Part shown: piece after piece, positions 1-13,083 of the stretch
Numbering within the stretch: the stretch's first letter is position 1
How the letters are laid out: the number at the start of each line of letters is the position of its first letter
Origin: Phoronis australis
Lineage: Eukaryota; Phoronida; Phoronidae
Assembly (NCBI GenBank): GCA_002633005.1
Contig: NMRA01000101.1
Location: forward strand, 1-64,000
Length of the DNA stretch: 64,000 bases
Direction of reading: 5' to 3'
Notes under the pieces: generated by a model
Told to the model about the DNA's origin: nothing
Database searches by the model: none
The model's input: the letters and a program-made list of their open reading frames with translations, nothing else
Program-made: the position numbers and the translations under genes

Positions 1-829
1 TGAATATCTTTCTCCTGACTGTTGTTTAGCAATCATATTTACTAACATTATGCCTGTTGGGTGAATGTTGTTAATACATATACCCAATGTGCCATTGCTT
101 ATTTATGCCATTCAATGGAATATTTTTCGCCTGAGTTTTGTTTAGTAATCATGCCACATTTGAAGATTTCCATGGCAATCGAGTTGTTTTGAACCCAGAA
201 CCTCATGTCAACCACATGTATGCTGCATTGCAACATGTACCCGGGCCACTGCTTCGTTGATACTCAATAGAAATATCTGGGTATGAAGTGAGATGATAAA
301 CTTTATTGCTGGAGTATTTTGAATATATGTAACAGTGCAGCATAAAAAATTCGACTAGATAAAACTAATGCTTAAAATAAAACGTACTGAAAGATTTAAC
401 AATGGTTAACTAATACTAAAAAGATAAACCCTGTTACAAACTGCATGACTATGAGTTACATAGACACTGTGACTGATTTCAAAATGTATGGATTGTAGAA
501 GAGAACTTAAAATGTCACGCAGATGACATCAAAATCGGTATATACATTTTCGTAGAGTCAATGTACAAAATTCGGCATCAAATGTTCATACATCACTGGT
601 ACTTTCATATTTAGAAAACCTATGAAACACATAAACATGTGAGATATTTTAATATGCTTAAAAGCATGTTGAAATTCCATAAAGGGTTGGGGGCTATGTA
701 TTGGACCCCAGAAAGGGATAAGCAACTGATTTTTTACAGGGAGACTGCTCATATGGATTTTTTTAGTTGCAGAGTAGGCGTGAGCATATAGTTTTCTTCG
801 TCAACGTGAGATATCATATTCATTCATAA
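1..829. other. AT-rich sequence, probable 3' flank of the non-LTR fragment
   Basis: No supported gene. The part from about 290 to 829 may be the non-coding tail of the reverse-transcriptase fragment next to it. Confidence 0.4.
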
Positions 830-1192
830 TTATATCACCAAATATTCAACCTCTTTTACGACCTTTAACGGTTCACCATAATAAAAGCAGTTGTGTAATA
901 CAGGGCTTCTTAACAAATTACTTTTAAAACACATACCAGTACCATCCATTGATAGTGATTGAAGTTCTTGTGGTAAACCACATACTGCAAGAAGTTCAAA
1001 ATAACCGTCAACTGAGGGTGAGAACAGAACAAAATCATCTGCATACATGAAAGCATTGATGTACACAGGAGCTACTGCACACACAGTTCCATGTATATAG
1101 TCATTCAAAAGTGAGCCAAGTCCATCCGTGTCCACATTGAAAAGGTTGCCCGATAGTATACCATCTGGTCTTACGCCATTTGATGATTTCAT
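830..1192 (-). pseudogene. Non-LTR retrotransposon reverse-transcriptase fragment
   Basis: A 120-codon frame with GVRPDGILSGNLFNVDTDGL (usually GVRQGG.LSP.LFN) and FMYADDFVLFSPS, the RT active site (YADD). The PDG and SGN substitutions suggest decay. An AATAAA on the minus strand near 293-300 may mark its 3' end. Flanking sequence 1-829 has no other recognisable coding. Confidence 0.85.
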
Positions 1193-3239
1193 GTCTTAAA
1201 TATTAACGGTGTTGATAGCCACGGGAACCCAGGTCCATCAAATTTGAAGACGGAACTCCCACGTCTGCTTATTAAAATGACGCCATTCCACTTTTAGACT
1301 CTATTGTCAATCGTGTTAGAGGTACTGCAGGAAATTTGGTGCTCTGCAACTGGTTGTAACGCCGTTGTCCCCCATGTTAATGATAAACAACTCAATCAAA
1401 GTCCAGTGTTTTGACAAATGGCAGTCACTGAAATCAAGCAATCAAGATTAAATGAAATTAATTATTAACCTCCGAGAAGAATTGTAACACAGATCACCCG
1501 AACTGATTGAGTAAATCACCCAATTCCACAACTGTACTCTCAAACCAAGTGTGAAACCGTGTATGTGAATAAAGTCGGATATCTGAATGACTGGTAAGTA
1601 CATTTTTACTTGGTTTTTCCAAAACAAAAACCTGTTTGGTAAAAATTTGATGGCTCAGAGAACACATAAGTAGTCAAAGCATGTAACTTCTTGGATGTTC
1701 ATAGCTGAAAGGTTCCATTACTTTTGGCTCTGGTGTTATTCTTGTTAATGGTACAAGGTCCCTGCTCGCGACGTCAAGTGGTATACAAGTCATCCGAAGT
1801 GCTTAGAATAAGGTTAAAACAAAGTCAACACACTGGAAGCGAAGACCCAACATGAATTCAGGTGAAATCTACACGTGAGAAAAAGTGTGGGTGAAAGGTA
1901 TGAAATCATATTATTGATGGGTACAAAAGTTTACAAGTCCACAAAAGCCCCAAAGATCAACAATCGACGTCAAAATGACAGAATTTTGACGACACAGCGT
2001 TCTAAACAGTGATTTTGAGCAAAATATCCCAGGAAATATATGCACGTGCTGCCTGTTTGAAACTATTTCATGGAAGCGCCAGTACCTCTGGAGAACACCC
2101 AAACAAAGCTTTGCAATGTACACCAGACTGTCGCTTTATGTTACATTTTCAAATTTTGGTTTACTGCTACTAAAAATTAGCAGCTCAGATGTTATTGGAT
2201 TTCAATCACTGCTTTCTGGTCATACAGATCTACGAACTAGTTCCAAACTAACTAGCTTCCCTCCTTGACGGATTCGTTAACCTTCAACCTGATAGGGCAA
2301 TTTTAAAACAATTTCAGTTGTCGTATTAGGACTTGAAAACTTTCAGAGTGTTGAGATGTACCTTATTCACACTAATAAAGTATAAAACCCCAAAAATATT
2401 AGCTTACCATATGATTTGAATTGAAAATTAAAAGTGAGAAAGAAGGTATGTAATCACAGTCTTCATGGGTACACATGTCTTAAGGTACACACAACTCTAT
2501 TAATTTGAAAGCTATAATGTTGAACTTTCATGACAAGAGATTCTAAACAGTGATTCTGAGCAAAATTATCGACAGGTTTTGAGCAGGTGCCTGCTTGAAA
2601 CCAATTCCTGGAAGAACCGGTGCCTCTGAAAGGAATCCAAGCAAAGTTCAGCAATGTGCACTGAGCTGTCGCTTTTATTCATATTTTAAATTTTTGGTTT
2701 AACACCAAACTACAATTCTATTGCTCCGCTGTTGTCGACATTGAATGACTGGTGTCTGCTTACATACTTCCTCGAACTAGATTCGAACTAACTAGCTCTT
2801 CTCTACCTTAGGCATGACAGGTCAATTTTATAAACTTTTTTTGTTATATTATGTGTGTTATGACGTAAGAGTCTTCAGAGCTTTGATCTGTACACTATTT
2901 ATACCAGTGCATTATGAAACGCAAGCAACGTTAGTTTATCTTCATCATTTTAGTCTTTAAGACTTCTTCCGTTTTGGTTATCCAAGGGTCGCAGCGTAAC
3001 TTTTGGGAATAGGTATGGCGTGTAAATAGACAAAAAACGTGCATTAATATGATTTACAAACAATCAGCAAAATTACGTGTTTTCAATTTGCTACTCGGAT
3101 GTTAATTGAAATTTTTTTGTACCTAGCTCGACAGAAATCCGAAACAGGGGCCACTGCTCGGCTCCATCTGGTTGGGACATCTGCAAAGGATATGAAATTA
3201 CACCATTGACTGTGAATTCTGAAGTCTTGAACGTCATTT

Positions 3240-3523
3240 GGGTTCATTCGTGCTTTCTTTCTTGATATGTTAGGGCTTGTGTTAATATGTTAGTCCAAGT
3301 GTTAGTCAGGTTTAGAAAGAACGTTAACATCAACGCCAAAGAACCAGCAAGAAACGAAACAAAATGTCTATTCCTAGAGAATGATAATACATTTGATAGA
3401 AGGGCAGATTTATCTATTGACATAAAGGTACGTCATCAAAACCCCAACATCAATACATTTGGAGAACCTAGGTTACAAGCAAAACCCACCAAACACTTAA
3501 CAAGAGCAACGCGGAGCGCTTAA
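3240..3523 (+). pseudogene. Array unit, coding-like segment (NETKCL block)
   Basis: Open frame reading MLVQVLVRFRKNVN, EPARNETKCLFLENDN, FDRRADLSIDIKVRH. The same residues are open at 14162-14437 but broken by stops in the copies near 9560 and 11540. No family recognised. May be a leftover exon of the gene or element that was tandemly amplified. Confidence 0.35.
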
Positions 3524-4850
3524 AGGCGCCCCACAAAGCATCGCAAAAGGCGAGCTTTTACGGTTGTTTATTTGTGTCATAAAAATGGCCACTAGATGGA
3601 GAAAAAACTTATAATTCATCCGAAAACGGAACATGTCATTGCTCCTTTAATAGACTCATCTCACCAATAGCTGCCCATTTTCCAAATTTTCTGAAAACCC
3701 GTTAAGGACCTTTGAAGATACAGAGCTAAACCTAAAAAACAAAAATTACGACTAGGGGGCACACTGGTAGTCAGTTCCGACCGAAAGTTGTGGTCATTCG
3801 TTGTCAACATCATATAAATACACTTACTGAGTTTAGTAAAGATCCCGCAAACGGTTTAGGAGATATAGCCATGGGCGCAAAAAAAAACAAAACTGCCAAT
3901 AGGAGGCGCCAGGGTAGTTGAAGTCGCCGGAAAATCATCGTTAGCTGTCCTCATCGTAGTAACAACATACATGCTAATCTTCACAATCATCCTTAGAGCG
4001 GTTTGGTTGATAGAGGGATAGACGCCAAAAACAGACTCGAAAACAGTAAAAATGGCCACTAAGTTGCGCAAACTACGACAAATCCATCCGAAAATGGGAG
4101 GACAGTGTCATCTCACTAATAGATGCCTATGTGCCAAATTTCTTGAAAATTGGTTGAGGTCCTTTTTAGATCCAGAGGCAGACGTAAAAAACTAAAATTG
4201 CCACTATGGGGCACAGCGGTATTCGGGTCCATTAGAAACTCGTCGTCGCTCGTTGTCAACCTCTTATAAACACATTTGCAGCATTTAATAAAAGATCCTG
4301 TAGAGCCTTTAGGAGATACAGCTATGGGCGCAAAAAACAGAACTGCCAATAGGAGGCGCCACAGTAGTCGAAGTCGTCGGAAAATCATCGCCAACTGTCC
4401 TCTTCATAGTAAAAACATACATGCCAATTTTCGCAATCATCCTTAGAGTGGTTTGGTTGACAGAGAGGCGGACGTCAAAAAACGGACTCGAAAATACTAA
4501 AAATGGCCACTAGATGGCGTAAGATACCTTGAATCCACCCGAAAACGTAAGAATAGCGTCACCTCATTAATAGATGCCTATGTGCCAATTTTCATGAAAA
4601 TCGGTAGAGGACCTTTGAAGATACAGAGGAAAACGTAAAAAATTAAAATTGCCACTAGGGGGAACAGCGGTCCGAAACTCGTCGCCCTCTGTCGTCAACC
4701 CCATAGGAACACACCTGCTAAATGTCAATAAGATCCTGCAAGGGGTTTAGGAGATACAGCTGCGGACGCCGGACGCCGGACGCCCAGACGCCAGGACTCC
4801 CAGACAGAGATGACGGCAATATACACCCATATATAAATATTTGGGCGCAT
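3505..4850 (+). repeat. Interspersed repeat with internal ~455-bp subrepeats, copy 1 (nested in array)
   Basis: Begins aacgcggagcgcttaaaggc and ends atgacggcaatata...gggcgcataaaa. The phrase aaaatggccacta recurs at about 3586, 4050 and 4500, so the body is about 2.8 copies of a 455-bp subunit; gccggacgccggacgcc lies near the end. A related copy lies at 47785-48920. No protein coding. Confidence 0.85.
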
Positions 4851-4870
4851 AAAAACTCTATTACAATGAC

Positions 4871-5122
4871 ATGGACACCACATTGTTTTCAAGCAGGTTG
4901 AGATCTATGACTGCAAGTGTCGGCAAGGCCAAAAGCTTACAAAAACGAAAGGTGAACATCTTTATCGATCTTCATGTAACCGGTAAGACACAATCTCTTT
5001 GGCTCACTGGCGGTAATGGCAAGGACAGGGTCGTGCTTGTTCAGTTTCTGTATGACTCTGGAAAACCCTATACATTACTTTCAGGTTCAAAATTTATATC
5101 TCAGAGAGAATTTTCGGATTAA
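4871..5122 (+). pseudogene. Array unit, coding-like segment (DTTLFS block)
   Basis: Open frame MDTTLFSSRLRSMTASVGKA, then FIDLHVTGKTQSLWLTGGNG and VVLVQFLYDSGKPY. Homologous blocks near 9760, 11735 and 14395 contain stops or frameshifts. Function unknown. Confidence 0.35.
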
Positions 5123-6458
5123 TGTACAACTTTCAAATGCTACGATTTAAAAACCGTTCACAAAACGAAAATCATATTTTAAAATTTTAACAGGATTTCT
5201 GAGACTAAGTCACAACAAATTCTTCAAATTAAGTTCTATCTTGTTATTGATTCGGTGCCTTTGTTTTTTACAAAATTTTACGGTTTTGATAGACTTTGTG
5301 CTGAAACAAAGTGTGAAACATTGTAACTGAATCAAGACAGATGCCTGAATAACTGGCTGGTGGATTTTCACATCATTTTTCCCAAATCAAACAAGTATTC
5401 GGTGAAGTTTTGAAGGCTCAAAGTACAAACAAGTATTGGAATCGTGTAATTTTCAGGAGGTTTGCAGCTGGTCAGCACCATACCTTTTGGATGTGTTTTC
5501 ATTCGTGTATGTGGTACTGCAGTGCCCTTCGTACACTGCAACTGTTCTCAAAGTCAGATTCTGCACGTCAATGCTATTCCTTTCAGCCACAATCCATTAG
5601 TTCGACGAAAGGCCAAGTCCCTGAAAACCTATAATAAGCTTCAAAGTCAACACCTTGGAGGCGAATAACCTATATGATCTGTATTGAAAACCACAAGTGA
5701 GAACTAGTCTGCTCAGAAGTTGCGAAATCACCATATTCATGGGTCCGAATGTTTGCAAGTCCAAAAATTCACACAAGTTCTAAAGTCTCTTAGTTCGAAA
5801 GTTAAAATGTTGAACATTCATGACACGAAGTTCTCAACAGTGAGAGTTTTGAGAGTATTCTGCAGGTGTTTGCTTGAAACCAGTTCCTGGAAGAACCGGT
5901 TCTTCTGGATAGAGTCCAAGCAAAGTTCAGCTATGTGCCCGGAGCTGTCGCTTTAAATCATATTTTATATTTTGTCTTAACTGCGCTACAATTTTGTTGC
6001 TCCGCTGTTGTTGACATTGGTCAATGGTTTATGGTCTCATACATCTTCGAACTACAATCGAACTAACTAGTTCAAGTCTATGACGGATTTGTGAACGTTC
6101 GACATGACAGGTCAATTTTAAAAACATTTCTTTGTTATATTATTTCTGTCTTGATTTGAGAACCTTCAGAGCTTCCGAGCTGTACACTTTTAACACTAGT
6201 GCAGTATGAAACGCAAGCTACGTTAGTTTACCTTCATCATTTTCGTCTTTAAGACTTCTTCTTCCGTTTTGGTCATCGGTTGGTCTCTTTTGGAAATGGG
6301 TATGGCGTGTAAGTAGACAATAACGTGTATTAAAGGAGAATGCCACCCGATTTAATTAGTCTTTTATGCCGTCCTAATCGGTCTATATCCACATCGCCTC
6401 TCATACGGCCGACCTTACCTTGCCAAGAGGTGTCGCGTCAGGTGAGAAACGACGCTAT

Positions 6459-6690
6459 GCAGAGTGAATGCCGCTATGTTGCGGTGCATCGTTCCCGCTT
6501 GTCCGAACTAAGCAGCTGAGAGGAAAGCGGGTAAATCGTTTTTTTTTTTTTTTACTTCCTCGATAGTCCGAAATGCTTAGGAAGTGGCTCATGGTAGTGA
6601 AGGATGAAATGTACGCTGTAAATAGCAAGTATGAGGCCGTGAAACATCTCCGTGTCTGTGGCCCGCAGACGTCGACAGTGCCTGACTAAT
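6459..6690 (+). pseudogene. THAP-domain remnant in Kolobok-like copy 1
   Basis: Over two frames: CIVPACPN, a T-run of about 15, then MLRKWLMVVKDEMYAVNSKY and EAVKHLRVCG. This matches the THAP frame at 58803-59051. Frameshifts and stops disable it. Confidence 0.7.
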
Positions 6691-7209
6691 CATTAGCGTT
6701 CTGTCGTTCAGTAACTTTTCCAGTCGTGAGGGGTGCTGAACGTGCGATAATATCTAGCTCTTTTGTTAACTGCACAGCTCAGTCTTTTGTCCCGCATGAT
6801 AACAAGCACGCCAATTATCTCCCAGGATTCAAAGGAAACTTATGGTGGTTGCACGCTATTACCGAACGCGTATTCAGAACACAGTCAAACCATCCTTTTG
6901 GACAGAATAGATTGTCTAAATTCTGTTGTCGTTGGGCGATTTTGGTGATCAAAAAACTTAGCATGATCAGCATTTGACGAGGAATTCCGAAATGCTATTG
7001 GTTTAAGCTCAAATATGTATAATAACTTAACTTTCATTTTTATCAGCCCAGCCCAGTCAGGCTAGATATGATCTGATCGGAGATTAGAGAAATTATCGAA
7101 CAAAAGAGCAGGCCCTCCAACCATAAATGCCAGAATGGAGTTAATCAGTCGTGTAAGATATTGGCTATGGGGGTAAACTTCCCAACTTGTTGTTAGGCTA
7201 TAGAGTCGA

Positions 7210-7400
7210 ACAAGTTGGGAGCAACGGGATGTCGCCGTCATGTGCCTGCTTACCAAATAACTCCATAGGTTCCGTTGCCTGAGCTTGTTCACAGCGCCTC
7301 TCTAGTATTTCTTCATCACTGCATTCCTGTTCGAATTGATAGCCTGTAAATCTTAACAATCCACCTGCGAAGTCGGGACTGACGAGCTCTAGCTCGTCCT
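7210..7400 (-). pseudogene. P2X7-C-terminus-like ORF remnant, minus strand, Kolobok-like copy 1
   Basis: Minus-strand frame with RFTGYQFEQECSDEEILERR, the same N-terminal stretch (GY.FEPE..) that precedes the WC.C..C..M.T..C.CC motif in the ORFs at 49682 and 58327. The Cys-rich part is not recognisable here. Confidence 0.5.
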
Positions 7401-10133
7401 AAGTTGGGATTGCGAGTTGCTATGTTGGGGTTTATTACTGAGCGTTCTGTTTCAAAATGAATTATTCTCACCCTAACCAATACTTATATAAAACTGAAAC
7501 AATGTCCGTCTCATTAGATGCAATTTGCAATGCCTTTGGAGTGTTCTTGAGTGCAAATGATTTGAGAAGCCAGCAATGAATAAATCACTGCGTTACCGGC
7601 CTTAGGTGCAATAAAACTAATTGACGGGACACCGAGGCCGTGTGAGCTCAAGCTAATTTAGTGTTTGGTGGCAGAAACTGTTGTGAAACAACACGATTTC
7701 CATCCCACAGCCAGGTTAGGGGAATCTTTATTTACATGTACATTACTCAAATAATGATTGTCAATGTACAACTTCTGCCCTGACGGTGCCTGTGGCCAAA
7801 GCGGAACCTGAATTCGCGGCCCCGACGAGTACCGTAAGTAGACTTGAAGTGTCGTTGCTAATTCACCAACATAATCACGTGCACATTACTTTGGCTCACT
7901 AGTATAGTATTTTCTTGACTGGAAGTTTAGTTTCCACTGAACTTTGGCTGGTTTATGATAGTGATGTCTGATCAGTTTCCGAGCCACTGGCCAGGATAAC
8001 AAGCGTTTTGTGTTTAGAACTCAAAAAATCACAAGTCCAAATAACACAGATCTAGGTTCTCCTGTCTGTATCTCACGGAAAATACTTCGAAATTATCTCC
8101 AAACAGACTCCAAACTCCTGCTACGGGCCTCAAGTTATTGGCCTGCCGAACTTTTTAGGCTACGGTGTGCCCAAATACCAATAAATCCGTAAGAGCGAAA
8201 TACAACAACACGTTTTTATAAGAACTCGGTGTATTTTTAAGGGTTTTACATCGAAGTTTGATGATTTATTGGTGTTAAACCATGACTTCGAGCGATAAGC
8301 TGACACCAGTAACCCGTGAACTGCTGAACAGACTGCGTGTGACACCGATGACGTCATTGGATAATTTCAACACCTCCGTCTGCCGTCAGGTGTCAGGTAA
8401 CGCAACCGTACGTGTCGTTATGGAGTAGAACTACTCGATCTAAATTGATACAAATAAGGTTGTTTTTTGGGTGGCGTGCTCCTTTAATATGATTTACAAA
8501 CAATCAGCAAAATTACCTGTTTTCAATTTGCTACTCATATGTTAATTGATTTTTTGTCCCTAGCCCGGCAGAAATAGGTCACGGGAGCCACTGCTCGGCT
8601 CCATCTGGTTGTGACATCCGCAAAGGATATCAAATAACAACATTCACTAGGCATGTTGAGAACTTGAACGTCATTTTGATTCATTACAGCTGTCTTTCTT
8701 GTTATGTTAGGGCTTGTGTTAATATGTTAGTCCAAGTGTTAGTCGGGATTAAAAAGAACGTTATCCTCAACGCGACAGAACCAGCAAGAAATGAGACAAA
8801 ATGTCTAGTCCTAATGATAATACATTTGATAGAAGTGCAGATTTATCCACCGGTTCCTCTGGATAGAGTCCATGGAAAGTTCAGCAATGTGCCCTGAGCT
8901 GTCGCTTTAATTCATATTTTAAAGTTTGGTTTACCCGCACTACAATTTTGTTGTTCCGCTGTAATTGTTGATGTTGAATCACTGGTTTCTGGTCTCATGC
9001 ATCTTCGAACTACATTCGAACTAACTAGATCCAGTCTATGACGGATTGGTGAACCATCGACATTATAGGTAGTATGTGTATCATGACTTGAGAAACTTTA
9101 GAGATTTGAGTTGTACCCTATTCAAACTAGTGCAGTATGAAACGCAAACAACGTTAATTTACCTTCATCATTTTCGTCTTAAAGACTTCTTCCGTTTTGC
9201 TTATCAGTTGGTCGCAGTGTAACGTTTTGGAATGGGTATGGCGTGTAAATACACAAAATGTGTATTAAAATAATTTACAAACAATCGGCAAAATTACCTG
9301 TTTTCAATTCAATTTCCTACTCAGATGTTAATTGAAATGTTTTTATCCCTAGCCCGGAAGAAATTGGTCATGGGAGCCACAGCTCGGATCCATCTGGTAG
9401 TGACATCTGCAAAGGATATCAAAAAACACCGTTCACTACGCATTTTGAGACACTGAACGACATTTGGGTTCATTCGTTCTGTCTTTCTTGTTATTATAGG
9501 GTTGTTTTAGTATGTTAGTTTAAGTGTTAGTCAGGATTAGAAAGAACGTTATCATCAACGCAAAAGAACCAGCATGAAATGAAACAAAATGTCTAGTCCT
9601 AGAGAATGATCATACATTTGAGAGAAGAGCAGACGTATCCATTCACATAACTGTAGGTCATCGCGACCCAAACATTGATACATTAGGAGAGCCCAGACTA
9701 CAAGAAAAATACACCAAACACTTAAAAAAATCTCTTACGATCACATGGACACCAAAGGTGGAAAACTATAACTGAAAGGATCTGCAAGACCAAACGCTTA
9801 CCAATAACGAAAGGTAAATACCTTTATTGTCCTTCATGTAACGGGTAAGACAGCATCTCTTTGGCTCAGTGGCGGTGGTGGCTAGGTCAGTTTCGTGCTG
9901 GTTCTATTCCTGTATGACCCTGAACCATGTATGCCTTTCTCTAAGTTTTAAAATTGATATCTCAGAGGGAACTCTTCACATTGATGTAAAACTTTCAAAT
10001 GTCATGATTTAAACACTGTTCACAAAACAAAAATCAAATGATCGTGTATTTATGTATTAACAGGGTTTCTGATATCATTTCAGGGAGGCTTTCATGAAAC
10101 TAAACTCTATCATGTTATTCATAGGGTGAGTTT

Positions 10134-10424
10134 GTGTTTTTGCTGAATTTTACAGCTTTTGAGAGACTTTGTGCTGAAACCAAGTGTGAAACAGTGTATA
10201 TGAACAAAGACAGATACCTGAATGGCTGGCGAGTAGATTTTCACGTCATTTTTTCAAATAAACAAGTGTTTGGTGAAATTTTGAAGGCTCAAAGAACACC
10301 CAAGCGGACAAAACATGTAACTTTCAGGAGGTTTACAGCTGATCAGCACCATGTCTTTTGGATTGGATATCGTTCATGTAAGTGGTACTGCAGCGCCGCC
10401 CATGATACCCTGCCACTGTTCTGA
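10134..10424 (+). pseudogene. Array unit, coding-like segment (KCETV block)
   Basis: Frame with LCAETKCETVYMNKDRYLNG, WRVDFHVIF, FRRFTADQHHVFWIG and SCKWYCS. Similar frames lie at 12028-12342 and 16340-16633; the last continues into PFVHCNCSRRQVQYGNG and a Lys-rich end. The Cys/His-rich character recurs, but indels disrupt most copies. Confidence 0.35.
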
Positions 10425-12027
10425 AACCCAGAACCTGCGTGTTATTTCTATACCTGTCAGCCAAAATCCAGTAGTTCTACCAAAGGCCAATTCCATAAAA
10501 ATATAGTATTACAATGAGCTTCAAACGAAGTCAACACCCTGGAAGCGGACAACCCCTATGATCTGAATGGAAAACTACAAGTGAGAAGGTGTGTGGGCAG
10601 CAGGTAAGGAGTCGTGGTATTATTCATGGGTCCGAATGTTTGCAAGTCTAAAAATCCATCCAAATCTCCTAAGGTACACAAAAGTCCAAAAGTACATTAG
10701 TTCCAAAGTTAAAATGTTGAACATTCATGACACGAGGTTCTAAACAGTTATTCCAAGCGAAATGTTCGAGAGTATTGGAGCAGGTGCCAGCCTTAAACCA
10801 GTTTCTAGAAGAACCGGTCACTCTGGAAAGAATCCAAGCAAAGCTCAGCAATCTGCACTGAACTGTAGGTTTTACTTTTATTTCAAGTTTTTGGTTTACC
10901 TAACCTGAAATTTTGCTGTTGTTGACTTTCAATCACTTATTTCTGGTCTCATAGATTTTCGAACTGGGTTCGAACTAAGTATCTCTGGCCTATGACAATT
11001 TTTTAACCTTCGCGCATGACGGCAATTTTAAAAACATTTTCTTTGTCATGTTGTTCGTGTTATGCCTTAAGAGACTTCAGAGTTTAAAAGTGTACCCTAT
11101 ACATACTTGTCCAGTATGAAACGCAAGCAACGTTAGTTTACTTCATCATTTTCGTCTCAAAGACTTCTTCTTCCGTTTTGGTTATCCAGTGGTTGCAGCG
11201 TAACTTTGGAGAATGGGTATAGCGTGTAAATAGACAAAAACGTGTATAAATATAATTTACAAACAATCAGCAAAATTACCTATCTTCAATTTGCTACTCG
11301 GATGCTAAATGAAAAATTTTTGTCCCTATCTCGGCACAAATGGATCACAGGAACCACTGCTCGGCTGCAACGGGTTGTGGCACCTGAAAATGATACCAAA
11401 TAACACCATTCATCATGCACTTTGGGAAATTCAACGTCATTTGTGTTCATTGGTGTTGACTTTCTTAGTATGTTCAGGCTTGCGTTAGTATGTTAGTGTA
11501 AGTGTTAGTCAAGATTAGAAAGAACGTAAACGTCAGCGCCAAAGAACCATCAAGTAATGAAACATAAGGTCTATAGTCCTACAGAATGATAATACATTTG
11601 ATAGATGGTCAGATCTATCCATTGTACTAAATGTACGTCATCTCGACCCAAACATTAATACATTAGGAGAAACCAGACTACAACTAAAATACAGAAAACA
11701 CTTAAAAAATCTATCACAACGACATGAGCACCACATTGTTTACTCGCGGGTGAAGAACTATAACTGCAAGTGTCGGCTACACAAAGCGTTACAAATAACG
11801 AAAGGAAAACACCTTTATCGTCCTTCATGTAACGGCTAAGACATCATCTCTTTGGTTCACTGCCGGTGGTGGCTGTGTCAGTTTCGTGCTTGTGCAGTTC
11901 CTGCTTCACCCTGGAAAAACGTATACGTTTCTTTAAATTTTAAAATTTATCTCAGAGAAATCTGTTCCGAATTAAGCAAAACTTTCAATTGTTATGATTC
12001 AAGTACATTTCACAAAACGAAAATAAA

Positions 12028-12342
12028 TTGACAGGGTTTCGAGATCACTTCGAGAACATTTTCATCAAATTAAGTTCTCTCTTTTTATTGATACGATGCC
12101 TTTCTTCTTTTTTTTTGCTAAATTTTACGGTTTTTGATAGACTTTGTTCTGAAACCAAGTGTGAAAGAGCGTCTATGAATAAAGACAGATGCCTAAATGC
12201 TTGGCGAGTACATTTTCACTTCATTTGTCCAAACCAAACAAGTGTTGGGCGAAGTTTGAAGGCTCAAAGAACACCTAAGAAGTCGAAACATGTAACTTTG
12301 AGGAGGTTTACAGCTGATCAGTACCATAAATTTTGGATTTGA
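12028..12342 (+). pseudogene. Array unit, coding-like segment (KCETV block), third copy
   Basis: Frame with LCSETKCERASMNKDRCLNA, WRVHFHFI and LRRFTADQYHKFWI, collinear with 10134-10424. It is interrupted shortly downstream by a non-LTR insertion. Confidence 0.3.
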
Positions 12343-12424
12343 TATCGTTCATGCAAGTGGTACTGCAGCGCCCATGGTACACTGTCACTGTTCTTAAACT
12401 CAGATCCTGCATGTTAATGCTATC

Positions 12425-13083
12425 ATGGGTACTAGAATTAGGGACACCAAGGTCAACGACTTGTATTCCAAGATGGGATTTATGAAAGTGACACAGAGAA
12501 TTAAATATCTATCTGCCTGTTGTATGTACAGAGGTATCAATGGCTTGGCTCCAGCATATCTCAACCGGAAATTCAATATCCGTCAAGCTGTATATTCTAC
12601 ACGCTCTTCTATTGCTGGAAATGTCTTTTTAAAAATAATAAAACTGAGACCGGCAAGAGTTTTTTTTCTATGCTGCTGCTAGAATATGGAATTCTCTTAG
12701 CACAGAAATTAAACGTTCAGATTCAAATGACATTTTCAAACGTAATATTAAAAAGTGCCTGTAATTTACCTAACCTTTTTATACAATACCTGTCTCAATC
12801 ATGTCATTCTTTTCATTGTCGTAAATACTCTCGATGTTTGGAGTCGGCTCTTTATTATTTCATATCTCTTAGTTAAATTTTCACCATTCTTCGTCATTTC
12901 TTTATTGTCTCCATTCTCAACCTGTTTTAATTGTATCGTTTTACGTATATTTAATTGTTGTTTTATTACTTCATTGCATTATATTACTGTTTGCTGTTGT
13001 TGAGGGCCCACTTGGAAAGCAGTGCTATCACTGAAGAGGACATCCTCATTTTAAATATCACAATAAATAAATAAATGAATGAA
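12425..13083 (+). mobile_element. 5'-truncated non-LTR retrotransposon (3' end), inserted in the array
   Basis: Interrupts an array unit between tgctat and cctgtcaaccaaaatcc-like sequence. Encodes the end of an RT ORF over two frames: RIKYLSACCMYRGINGLAPA, and after a shift AAARIWNSLSTEIKRSDSND, ending KKCL-stop. The tail has gggcccacttggaaagcagt and ends in an ATAA/ATGA repeat. Typical of CR1/Jockey-type 3' ends. Confidence 0.85.

Larger units (their letters stand above)
6334..8483 (+). mobile_element. Kolobok-like DNA transposon, copy 1, TTAA target site, degenerate
   Basis: Bounded by TTAA at 6330-6333 and 8484-8487, with short inverted ends (AGGAGAATGCCACCC and its counterpart AGGAGCACGCCACCC). 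Sister units of the host array give the empty site (gtattaatatgatttac), so the insertion is exact. Inside: a broken THAP-like frame on the plus strand near its left end, and on the minus strand a broken frame with GYQFEQE. TTAA duplication plus a THAP domain fits the Kolobok superfamily. Confidence 0.8.
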
